From contig NZ_CP034142.1 of NCBI RefSeq assembly GCF_003994855.1, positions 4,409,319 to 4,473,318 of the forward strand: a stretch of DNA of 64,000 bases, given 5' to 3'. The translations under genes and the position numbers were made by a program. Below are positions 23,061-30,718 of this stretch, one piece after another (the first letter of the stretch is position 1; each line of letters opens with the position of its first letter). A model generated the notes under the pieces. The model worked only from the letters and a program-made list of their open reading frames with translations. It searched no databases and was not told the origin of the DNA. Source of the DNA: Marinobacter sp. NP-4(2019). GTDB lineage: Bacteria; Pseudomonadota; Gammaproteobacteria; Pseudomonadales; Oleiphilaceae.

Positions 23061-23837
23061 CTAGCGATGGCTCCACACGGGTTTGCGCTTCTCAAGGAAG
23101 GCGGTCATGCCTTCCTTCTGGTCCTCACTGGCAAAGCTGGCGTGGATCAACCGCCGCTCCAGGTGGACCCCTTGCTGCAATGAGGTTTCAAAGGCGTGGT
23201 TGATGGCCTCCTTGTTGAGCATGGTTGCCATCAGGGAATGGCTGGCGATTTCAGCGGCAACCGCCATGGCCTCATCCAGCAGGCGCTCGGCCGGGACAAT
23301 CCGGCTCACCAGCCCGCTACGCTCTGCTTCTTCGGCATCCATGGTGCGCCCGGTCAGGCACAGGTCCATGGCCTTGGCCTTACCCACCGCGCGGGCCAGT
23401 CTTTGGGTGCCACCGGCGCCCGGCAAGGTGCCGACTTTTACCTCCGGTTGCCCGAAGCGGGCATTGTCCGCCGCGATCAACAGGTCACACATCATCGCCA
23501 GTTCGCAGCCGCCGCCGAGGGCCAGCCCGGCCACAGCCGCAATCACCGGTTTGCGGCAACGGGTCAGCTGTTCCCAGTTGGCGGTGACAAAACCTTCCCG
23601 ATAAGCCTCGGAGAACGTCAGCGGCTGCACTTCGGATATATCCGCTCCCGCGGCGAAGGCCCGGTCATTACCGGTGATCACAATCGCGCGGATGGCGTCT
23701 TCTTGCTCCAGAGCCCTGAGAGCATCCGACAATTCGGTCATCAGAGCGTTATTGAGGGCGTTGAGAACCTCCGGCCGGTTCAGCCGGACCAACGCCACCG
23801 GACCCTGCCTTTCTAGCAATATATTGTTATACATCAT
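23061..23837 (-). CDS. badK: Enoyl-CoA hydratase, cyclohex-1-ene-1-carboxyl-CoA hydratase type
   Basis: 258 residues from ATG at 23,835-23,837, with GGAG six bases upstream; ATG at 23,834 or an earlier one at 23,864 are alternatives. Crotonase fold with both hydratase glutamates in GLALGGGCELAMMCD and QPEVKVGTLPGAGGTQRL. General enoyl-CoA hydratases look similar, so the specific BadK role (adding water to the ring double bond to give 2-hydroxycyclohexanecarboxyl-CoA) is inferred from the divergent ali/bad operon. First gene of the leftward operon. Confidence 0.8.
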   Translation of the reverse strand: MMYNNILLERQGPVALVRLNRPEVLNALNNALMTELSDALRALEQEDAIRAIVITGNDRAFAAGADISEVQPLTFSEAYREGFVTANWEQLTRCRKPVIAAVAGLALGGGCELAMMCDLLIAADNARFGQPEVKVGTLPGAGGTQRLARAVGKAKAMDLCLTGRTMDAEEAERSGLVSRIVPAERLLDEAMAVAAEIASHSLMATMLNKEAINHAFETSLQQGVHLERRLIHASFASEDQKEGMTAFLEKRKPVWSHR

Positions 23838-23924
23838 AACCATCTCCACGAAGAAATTCGCCATTCACTCCTTAAAAAGCCCTATTGGAACGACAACCAG
23901 TCTAGACCCCAAAAATATTTAAGG

Positions 23925-23961
23925 CAACATGTTGACATATTATTTTGGGTGGGCGTATCTT
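23925..23961 (+). promoter_or_regulatory. aliA promoter with palindromic candidate BadR operator
   Basis: TTGACA (23,932-23,937), 18-bp spacer, TATCTT (23,956-23,961). The -35 overlaps the perfect palindrome CAACATGTTG (23,925-23,934) within an AT-rich stretch. MarR proteins such as the one encoded at the end of this operon typically bind short palindromes at the promoter. The 195-bp gap serves both divergent operons, so one operator could control both. Confidence 0.55.
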
Positions 23962-24032
23962 GAAATGGAGCAATGACCTGCACCGATCAGGTCAACCAAC
24001 AACAAACACAGCGCACACAACAGGTGAATGAC

Positions 24033-25697
24033 ATGGATACTGGCATTACGCCCCAACCGGAACGTCGCTCCGCCATGGTCAAGAGCGGAGCCTGGAACGA
24101 CAAGATCATTACCCAATACCTGGACAACGCCGTCGCCGCGACGCCCGACCGCACCGCCATTGTTGGCTACCGGGTGACTGACGACACGCGCGAGTCCCTG
24201 AGCTACCGGGAATTGAACGACACTGTCACTCGAATGGCCGCAGGTCTCGCCGCCATGGGTATCGAAAAAGACGATGTCGTGGCCTGCCAGCTACCGAACT
24301 GGTGGCAGACCATCGCCCTGCACCTGGCGTGCATGCGCATTGGCGCCATCCTCAACCCGTTGATGCCGATCTTTCGTGAGCGGGAACTGCGTTTCATGCT
24401 GGCCCATGGCGACGCCAAACTACTGGTGATCCCCAAGGTCTTCCGGGGTTTCGACTACGAAGCCATGGTGGACGCGCTTGTGGAGGAACTGCCGGAGCTG
24501 AAGACTGTACTGGTGATTGACGGTGAGGGTGAGCGCAGTTTCGAGCAGCGGTTGCTGAATACCGCCTGGGAAAAGGACACGGATACCGAAGCCCTGTTCC
24601 GCGACCGCCAGCCCACCGCCGACGATGTCATCCAGATTCTCTATACCTCCGGCACCACCGGCGAGCCCAAGGGGGTGATGCACACCTCCAATACCCTGTT
24701 CTCCAACGTCCGCCCCTACGCCGACCGGTTACACCTGACCCCGGATGACTCGATACTGATGGCCTCGCCCCTGGCACATCAGACCGGCTTCCTCTATGGC
24801 GTGATGATGCCGGTGTACCTGGGCACCACGGTGGTGCTGCAGGATATATGGGACGCGGAGTATGTGGCCCGGGTAATCGCCGCCGAGAAACCGGCCTTCA
24901 CCATGGCCGCTACGCCGTTCCTTGCGGACCTCATCAAGATTGCCCCGCAACACGAGGGCGAACTGGATTCCCTGCGTATTTTCGTCTCCGCCGGCGCGCC
25001 CATCCCCAGTGCTTTGGTGGAACAGGCTGGCAAGACCCTGAAAGCGAAAATCGTGTCCGCCTGGGGCATGACCGAAAACGGCGCAGTCACCATGACCTGC
25101 CCGGAAGACCCGGCCGAACGCGCCAGTCAGTCCGATGGCAAGGCGCTGCCCTGGATGGACGTGAAAGTGGCCGATTTCCAGGGCAACGCCCTGCCTGCCG
25201 GTGAAGAAGGCAATCTGCTGGTGCGCGGCGCCAGCCTGTTCGTGGGTTACCTCAAGCGTCCGGAACTCTACGGCGTGGATGACGACGGCTGGTTCGGCAC
25301 CGGCGACCTCGCCCGCATGGACCCGAACGGCTACATCCGCATTACCGGTCGCACCAAGGACGTAGTGATCCGTGGCGGCGAGAACATTCCGGTGGTTGAG
25401 GTGGAGAACCTGCTCTACAAATACCCCGGCATTGCCGATGTGGCACTGGTGGGCTGCCCCGACGATCGCCTCGGAGAGCGCCTGTGCGCCTACATCACCC
25501 TCGACGACAGCGTGCCCGATGTCAGCCTTGAGGAGATCAAGGAACACCTGGTCAAACACCAGCTCTCCAAAAACTACCTGCCGGAATACCTGGAAGTGAT
25601 CGAGGCCATGCCCCGCACACCATCCGGCAAGATCCAGAAATTCAAACTGCGGGAGCAGGCCAAAACCATCCGCCTGGAACCGGCAAAGCGCGCCTGA
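24033..25697 (+). CDS. aliA: AMP-dependent acid-CoA ligase (cyclohexanecarboxylate-CoA ligase type)
   Basis: 554 residues from ATG at 24,033 with AGGTGA upstream; the in-frame ATG at 23,973 lies closer to the promoter and is less likely. Adenylate-forming enzyme: P-loop-like ILYTSGTTGEPKGVMHT, the hinge GRTKDVVIRGGENIPVVEVEN, and the C-terminal lysine region PRTPSGKIQKFKLRE. It activates a carboxylic acid with ATP and CoA. The substrate is inferred to be cyclohexanecarboxylate because the four genes after it match the bad/ali alicyclic pathway of Rhodopseudomonas palustris. Confidence 0.85.
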   Translation: MDTGITPQPERRSAMVKSGAWNDKIITQYLDNAVAATPDRTAIVGYRVTDDTRESLSYRELNDTVTRMAAGLAAMGIEKDDVVACQLPNWWQTIALHLACMRIGAILNPLMPIFRERELRFMLAHGDAKLLVIPKVFRGFDYEAMVDALVEELPELKTVLVIDGEGERSFEQRLLNTAWEKDTDTEALFRDRQPTADDVIQILYTSGTTGEPKGVMHTSNTLFSNVRPYADRLHLTPDDSILMASPLAHQTGFLYGVMMPVYLGTTVVLQDIWDAEYVARVIAAEKPAFTMAATPFLADLIKIAPQHEGELDSLRIFVSAGAPIPSALVEQAGKTLKAKIVSAWGMTENGAVTMTCPEDPAERASQSDGKALPWMDVKVADFQGNALPAGEEGNLLVRGASLFVGYLKRPELYGVDDDGWFGTGDLARMDPNGYIRITGRTKDVVIRGGENIPVVEVENLLYKYPGIADVALVGCPDDRLGERLCAYITLDDSVPDVSLEEIKEHLVKHQLSKNYLPEYLEVIEAMPRTPSGKIQKFKLREQAKTIRLEPAKRA

Positions 25698-25735
25698 TCC
25701 GAACGAACCCGCTACAGCAACAGGAGCACATCATC

Positions 25736-26503
25736 ATGAAAGGCCTTAACGGAAAAACCGTCATCATTACCGGCGGCGGGGGCGGCATCGGCCGTGCCGT
25801 CAGCCTGCGCTTTGCTGAAGAAGGCAGCCTGGTCGCCGTCCTGGATCGTGACGAAAATGCGGCCCGCGCCACCGTGGACCTGATCAGCGAAGCCGGCGGC
25901 AAGGCCCACGCCTACGCCGCCGACATCACCGATTACGCCGCCATTACCGACACCGTGGCCGCCATCGAGAATGATCTGGGCACTCCCACGGTGTTGGTCA
26001 ACAACGCCGGTTTCGACCGCTTCATGCCGTTCCTGAAAACCGAGCCCAAACTCTGGGAGCAGTTGATTGCAGTCAACCTCACTGGCGCCCTGAACATGCA
26101 CCACGTGGTACTGCCGAAAATGATCAGCGCCGGCGGTGGCAAGGTCATCAACATTGCCTCCGACGCCGCCCGGGTGGGTTCCTCCGGCGAATCCGTCTAC
26201 GCCGCCTGCAAGGCCGGTCTGGTGGGCTTCAGCAAGACCGTGGCGCGGGAACTGGCCACCAAAAATGTATGCCTGAATGTGGTCTGCCCCGGGCCTACCG
26301 ACACCGCGCTGCTCAAGGGGGTGGCGGAAACCGCCTCCAACCCGGAAAAGCTGCTGGAAGCCTTCCGCAACGCCGTGCCCATGAAGCGCCTGGCCCAGCC
26401 GGAAGACTACCCAGGCATCATCGCGCTGCTCGCCAGTGACGACGCCAATTTCATTACCGGGCAGGTCATCAGTGTGTCCGGCGGCCTGACCATGGCCGGT
26501 TAA
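25736..26503 (+). CDS. badH: SDR dehydrogenase, 2-hydroxycyclohexanecarboxyl-CoA dehydrogenase type
   Basis: 255 residues, classical short-chain dehydrogenase: TGGGGGIG nucleotide motif (12-19), NNAG (89-92), catalytic S142, Y155 and K159 (YAACK). An acidic residue after beta-2 (D37) suggests NAD rather than NADP. Expected to oxidise the ring hydroxyl to a ketone just before ring opening. RBS AGGAGCA upstream; 38 bp after aliA and 31 bp before badI. Confidence 0.85.
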   Translation: MKGLNGKTVIITGGGGGIGRAVSLRFAEEGSLVAVLDRDENAARATVDLISEAGGKAHAYAADITDYAAITDTVAAIENDLGTPTVLVNNAGFDRFMPFLKTEPKLWEQLIAVNLTGALNMHHVVLPKMISAGGGKVINIASDAARVGSSGESVYAACKAGLVGFSKTVARELATKNVCLNVVCPGPTDTALLKGVAETASNPEKLLEAFRNAVPMKRLAQPEDYPGIIALLASDDANFITGQVISVSGGLTMAG

Positions 26504-26534
26504 ACCGACAACTTTGCGAATACGGAGAACCATC

Positions 26535-27317
26535 ATGAACTACGAAGACATCCTCTACGACGAAACCAACGGTGTTGCCACCATCACCATCAACCGCCCG
26601 GAGCGCTACAACGCCTTCCGTGGCCAGACCTGCATGGAACTGCTGGACGCCTTCAACCGCGCCGGCTGGAACAAGGACATCGGCGTCATCGTGTTCACCG
26701 GCGCCGGCGACAAAGCCTTCTGCACCGGCGGCGACCAGGGTGCCCACGAAGGCCAGTACGACGGCCGCGGCCTGATCGGCCTGCCGGTGGAAGAGCTGCA
26801 GCGCACCATCCGCGAAGTGCCCAAGCCGGTGATCGCGCGGGTCAACGGCTTCGCCATCGGCGGCGGCCATGTGCTGCATGTGATCTGCGACCTGACCATT
26901 GCCTCGGAAACCGCCGTGTTCGGTCAGGTGGGACCGAAAGTGGGTTCCGTCGACCCCGGCTTCGGTACTGCCTACCTGGCGCGGGTGGTGGGCGAGAAAC
27001 GCGCCCGCGAGATCTGGTACCTGTGCCGCAAGTATTCCGCACAGCAGGCCCTCGAGTGGGGGCTGGCCAACGCAGTGGTGCCGCCGGAGCAACTGGACGA
27101 GGAAGTGCAGAAGTGGTGCGACGAAATCCTGGAAAAGAGCCCCACCGCCCTGACCATCGCCAAGCGCTCGTTCAACGCCGACAGCGACAACATCGCCGGC
27201 ATTGGCGCCCTCGGCATGCAGGCCCTGAGCCTGTACTACGACACCGAGGAATCCAAAGAGGGCGTCAACGCCTTCAAGGAAAAGCGCAAGCCGGACTTCC
27301 GGAAATTCTACAAGTAA
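26535..27317 (+). CDS. badI: 2-ketocyclohexanecarboxyl-CoA hydrolase (ring cleavage)
   Basis: 260 residues from ATG at 26,535 (MNYEDILYDETNGVATITINRPERYNAFRGQTCMELL); the open frame begins slightly earlier, at 26,514, but GGAGAACC precedes this ATG. Crotonase superfamily, closest in pattern to BadI and its relative MenB: FCTGGDQGAH, GFAIGGGHVLHVICDLTIA, FGQVGPKVGSVDPGFGTAYLAR and the C-terminal EESKEGVNAFKEKRKPDFRKF. BadI hydrolytically opens the 2-keto ring to give pimeloyl-CoA, which joins this operon to the divergent pim genes. Confidence 0.88.
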   Translation: MNYEDILYDETNGVATITINRPERYNAFRGQTCMELLDAFNRAGWNKDIGVIVFTGAGDKAFCTGGDQGAHEGQYDGRGLIGLPVEELQRTIREVPKPVIARVNGFAIGGGHVLHVICDLTIASETAVFGQVGPKVGSVDPGFGTAYLARVVGEKRAREIWYLCRKYSAQQALEWGLANAVVPPEQLDEEVQKWCDEILEKSPTALTIAKRSFNADSDNIAGIGALGMQALSLYYDTEESKEGVNAFKEKRKPDFRKFYK

Positions 27318-27373
27318 GCAAACCGACCCGAGGCCTTTCGCCGCCGGGTCACTGACAGCGCCCGGAGAACACC

Positions 27374-28513
27374 ATGAATTTCGCATTTAATGAAGAACAG
27401 AACGCGATCCGCGAGGTCGTGGCCCGCTTCAGCGCCGAGGTGCTGGCTCCGGGCTATCGCAAGCGGGATCGCGAAGGGATCATCGAGAAGGATGTCATCC
27501 GCCAGCTCGGCGATATGGGTCTGCTCGGCGGCGAGCTGCCCGAGGCATTCGGCGGCAGCGGTATGGACTGCGTCACCAGCGGCCTGATCATTGAGGAAAT
27601 CTCCAAGGGGGATTTCAACGTCGGCTACATTCCCCTGCTGACCTCCCTGAACGGACAGATCATCGCCAGCCACGCCGCGCCGGATCTCGCGCGGGAGTGG
27701 CTGCACGGCATGACCACCGGCCAGAAGGTGGCCTGCATCGCCCTGACCGAGCCCCACGGTGGCTCCGACGCCGCCAACCTGCGCCTGAAGGCGGAGAACA
27801 AGGGTGACATTTACGTGCTGAACGGCGAAAAGACGTCTATCTCCATGGCCGATCAGGCGGATGTGGCCGTGGTGTTCGCCCGCACCGGCACGGTGGAGCA
27901 ACGCGCGTCCGGTATCAGTGCGTTCCTGGTACCGATGGACAGCCCGGGCATCACCACCACCCGCTTTGAGGATAACGGCCAGCGCGCCATCGGCCGCGGC
28001 TCCATCTTCTTCGACAACGTGGAAGTGCCAGCCGGCAACATCATGGGCGACGAGGGCAAAGGCTTCAAACAGGTCATGCAGGGCTTCGACTACAGCCGCG
28101 CGCTGATCGGCCTGCAGTGCCTGGCGGTGGCCCAGCAATCCCTGGATGAAACCTGGCAGTGGCTGACCGAGCGCACCGCCTTCGGTCAGAACCTGGCCGC
28201 CTTCCAGGGCCTGACTCATCCGCTGGCGGAATACCAGACCTACGTTCATGCCGCACGCATGCAGTGCTACCATGCACTCTGGCTAAAGGACAACAACCTA
28301 CCCCACAATGCAGAAGCGGCGATGAACAAGTGGTGGGGACCCAAGCTGGCGTTCGACGTGGTCAAACAGTGTCTGCTTGCCCACGGCCACACCGGTTATG
28401 GCGAAGATCTGCCCTTTGCCCAGCGTCTGCGTGATGTCATGGGTCTGCAAATAGGTGACGGCACCGCGCAGATCATGAAAAATATTATCGCACGCGAGTA
28501 CCTACCGAAGTGA
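27374..28513 (+). CDS. aliB: Cyclohexanecarboxyl-CoA dehydrogenase (acyl-CoA dehydrogenase)
   Basis: 379 residues (MNFAFNEEQNAIREVVARFSAEVLAPGYRKRD), preceded by CGGAGAAC. Acyl-CoA dehydrogenase motifs ALTEPHGGSDAANLRLKAENKGDIYVLNGEKT and the C-terminal LQIGDGTAQIMKNIIAREYL. The usual catalytic Glu of YEGT appears as Asp in GDGT, a substitution known for enzymes acting on alicyclic CoA esters. Introduces the ring double bond, forming cyclohex-1-ene-1-carboxyl-CoA. Confidence 0.85.
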   Translation: MNFAFNEEQNAIREVVARFSAEVLAPGYRKRDREGIIEKDVIRQLGDMGLLGGELPEAFGGSGMDCVTSGLIIEEISKGDFNVGYIPLLTSLNGQIIASHAAPDLAREWLHGMTTGQKVACIALTEPHGGSDAANLRLKAENKGDIYVLNGEKTSISMADQADVAVVFARTGTVEQRASGISAFLVPMDSPGITTTRFEDNGQRAIGRGSIFFDNVEVPAGNIMGDEGKGFKQVMQGFDYSRALIGLQCLAVAQQSLDETWQWLTERTAFGQNLAAFQGLTHPLAEYQTYVHAARMQCYHALWLKDNNLPHNAEAAMNKWWGPKLAFDVVKQCLLAHGHTGYGEDLPFAQRLRDVMGLQIGDGTAQIMKNIIAREYLPK

Positions 28514-28560
28514 TGCGCCCCCTGTCCTCCGCGATTCGGGGTGCTGAGACAGGAGCACAC

Positions 28561-29043
28561 ATGATCGTCAACGAATCCGGAGGCATTCCGAATCGGCTGT
28601 TCTTCCGCCTGTTCCAGACCGGAAACATCCTGCAGCGGCAGGTTCAGAATGAAATGGGCATCAGCGCCGTGCAGTGGGCGGTGCTGGGGGCACTGTCCCG
28701 GGAAGGATTTGAAGACGGCACGTCGTTCAACCAGCTCAAGGAATACCTGTACGTCAGCCGCCAGAATCTGGATGGCGTACTCAAACGCATGGAGCGGGAT
28801 GGCCATGTGGTGCGGATACCCGACCCCAGCGACGGCCGGGCGCGGCTGGTGAAACTGACCGACAGCGGCCGGGTTTACTGGAACAACCTGCAGGACACCA
28901 TTGCCGAGTTCTATCAACAGGCCCTGCAAGGCATGAGTTTCGACGATGGCGTCAGCCTGCTGCACCTGTTGAAGAAGCTGCAACAGGACATGACGGCGAT
29001 TTCGCTGAACACTGGCAAACCCGGCGCCTCAGGCACTGCCTGA
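28561..29043 (+). CDS. badR: MarR-family transcriptional regulator of the ali/bad operons
   Basis: 160 residues from ATG at 28,561 behind AGGAG. Winged-helix MarR fold: FNQLKEYLYVSRQNLDGVLKRMERDGHVVRIPDPSDGRARLVKLTDSG contains the recognition helix and the D-x-R-DGR wing. Likely homologous in role to R. palustris BadR, a repressor relieved by a ring-pathway CoA ester. Last gene of its operon; its 3' end overlaps that of dadA by 15 bp tail to tail. Confidence 0.82.
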   Translation: MIVNESGGIPNRLFFRLFQTGNILQRQVQNEMGISAVQWAVLGALSREGFEDGTSFNQLKEYLYVSRQNLDGVLKRMERDGHVVRIPDPSDGRARLVKLTDSGRVYWNNLQDTIAEFYQQALQGMSFDDGVSLLHLLKKLQQDMTAISLNTGKPGASGTA

Positions 29044-30258
29044 GGAAGACCTTTCCACCGCATCCGCCAGCATCTCGGCAGTAATCGCCGACAGGGTCCA
29101 GCCCAGATGGCCGTGCCCGGTGTTGTAGAACACCGTTGGCAGCCGCCCCGCCCCGACTCGCGGCATCATATTGGGTAACATGGGGCGCAGCCCCGCCCAA
29201 GGCACTACCCGTCGGGTGCAGACCCCGGGGAAACACTGCTCCACCCAGCGGGTCAGCGGCCGGATCCGGTCATCGCGGATATCGCGATTGTAGCCGCTGA
29301 ATTCCGCGGTACCGGCAACACGGAAGCGACCATCACCGAGCCGGCTGGTGACGATCTTGGTGGCATCGTCCAGCAGGCTGACGGTGGGTGCTGATTTGCG
29401 CGACTCCTCGTCATCCAGTTCCACGGTGATGGAATAGCCTTTGACCGGATAGATGTTGACCCGGTCCCCCAGCTTCGCCGCCAGCGCCCGGCTGCCAACG
29501 CCAGCACAAATCACCACGCCATCAAAGGTGTCGCGGTGTTGCTGTTCGCCATCGTAGGCCGTCACCCAGGCGTGCTTCTGGTCCGCGCTGAGTTCGGTGA
29601 CGGTGTGTCCGTAGCAGGTTTTGACGCCCAGACGCAGGATCGCGTCGGCCAGACCGTTGGTGAACTTGTGGATATCACCGGTGGAATCGCTCTCGGTATA
29701 GAAACCGCCGTAGTAGGTGCCCGCCAGCGTGGGTTCAATGGCGCGCATTTCGTCCGGGGTCACCGCCCGGCGCTCAAGACCGCCGGCAGCCAGCAGTTTT
29801 GAGACGTTCGCCGCGTGGTCGAAGCCCGCCTTGTCACGATAGATATGCAGGATGCCCTGCTTTTTCAGGTCAAAATCGATGCCTTCTTCCTGGGCCCAGT
29901 TGAACAGATACTCCCGGGCGGCGATCGCCAGACGGGCGGTTTCCGTGGTGTTTTTTTCGTACTGGGGAATCGCGGCAATAAACTCGGCAAACCAGCTCAG
30001 TTTGTGCCAGGAAGGCTTCGGATTGACCAGCAGCGGCGCATCCCGGCGGGACATCCACTTGATGCCCTTGATCACCGTCTGCCAGTTATTCCAGACCTCG
30101 GCATTAGAAGCTGACAGTTGGCCACCGTTGGCGAAGGAGGTTTCCATCGCGGCGTAACGGTGTTTTTCGTAAACGGTGACATCCAGGCCGCGCTTGGCCA
30201 GCGTGTAGGCAGTAGTGATACCGGTGATACCGCCGCCGATAACCGCAACTCTCTTCAT
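29029..30258 (-). CDS. dadA: D-amino-acid dehydrogenase / glycine oxidoreductase (DadA family)
   Basis: 409 residues. FAD-binding GxGxxG at the N-terminus (VAVIGGGITGITTAYTLAKRGLDVTVYEK), the DAO core, and C-terminal GLRPMLPNMMPRVG...YNTGHGHLGWTLS as in DadA. These flavoenzymes oxidise D-amino acids and in some cases glycine to the keto acid, passing electrons to the respiratory chain. A tandem glycine riboswitch in its leader suggests glycine as inducer and perhaps as substrate. Convergent overlap with badR. Confidence 0.85.
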   Translation of the reverse strand: MKRVAVIGGGITGITTAYTLAKRGLDVTVYEKHRYAAMETSFANGGQLSASNAEVWNNWQTVIKGIKWMSRRDAPLLVNPKPSWHKLSWFAEFIAAIPQYEKNTTETARLAIAAREYLFNWAQEEGIDFDLKKQGILHIYRDKAGFDHAANVSKLLAAGGLERRAVTPDEMRAIEPTLAGTYYGGFYTESDSTGDIHKFTNGLADAILRLGVKTCYGHTVTELSADQKHAWVTAYDGEQQHRDTFDGVVICAGVGSRALAAKLGDRVNIYPVKGYSITVELDDEESRKSAPTVSLLDDATKIVTSRLGDGRFRVAGTAEFSGYNRDIRDDRIRPLTRWVEQCFPGVCTRRVVPWAGLRPMLPNMMPRVGAGRLPTVFYNTGHGHLGWTLSAITAEMLADAVERSSSGSA

Positions 30259-30319
30259 AACACTCTCCAGAGCACTTTCCGCGAGGCGTCAAGGGATCCC
30301 TTTCTACACAGAGCGGTAG

Positions 30320-30530
30320 AAAGCACCCCTTCCGTCACGGAACCTGAGAGATTCACGCACCGTTTCAATGATACCGGCGGTTTGCTCCTTCGGTGTGCCG
30401 ACTGACGCGATCGTCGACAGCTCTTCGGAAAGTATTCACGCCAGCGGTCCTTTTGCCTGAGAGTTTCCGGGGCAGTTGCTCCTTCGGCGCCGAGCGCACG
30501 GTTGTGCGACCCAGTCTCTCCCGCTGACAC
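30320..30530 (-). ncRNA. Tandem glycine riboswitch upstream of dadA
   Basis: On the minus strand two glycine aptamers follow each other. The first (30,444-30,525) reads GCGGGAGAGACTGGG...GCCGAAGGAGCAACTGCCCC...AACTCTCAGGCAAAAGGACCGC. The second (about 30,326-30,410) has CACCGAAGGAGCAAACCGCC...GTGAATCTCTCAGGTTCCGTGACGGAAGG. Both show the conserved GGAGA/GAAGGAGCAA/CTCTCAGG core. Tandem forms usually switch gene expression on when glycine is abundant. The dadA start is about 65 bases further on. Confidence 0.93.
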
Positions 30531-30628
30531 GTCTATTCTGTTACAAATAGCCGACTGCCATAGAAAGTAGCAAATAACTCAGCTTTACAACACCTTTACT
30601 GCCACATACAGGATGTGGAACTCGGGAA

Positions 30629-30718
30629 GGAATCAACCTGCCGCGCCTGTTGAACAAGCTGCGGCAGGAGATCATGGTGCTTTCCCGGGCGTCCGGGCGC
30701 GGTGATCAGAAGCGGTAG
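30629..30718 (+). pseudogene. Possible 3' remnant of a MarR-type regulator gene
   Basis: Frame 3-in-phase from 30,629 to TAG at 30,716-30,718 reads EGINLPRLLNKLRQEIMVLS and a short basic tail. This resembles the last helix of BadR, which reads DDGVSLLHLLKKLQQDMTAIS. Nothing upstream in any frame continues the protein, and the segment overlaps the receptor gene's stop. It may be a decayed duplicate. Tentative. Confidence 0.3.

Noticed and set aside
30255..30530. 91-residue minus-strand open frame between dadA and its promoter
   Set aside because: It coincides with the tandem glycine riboswitch and has no protein-like features.
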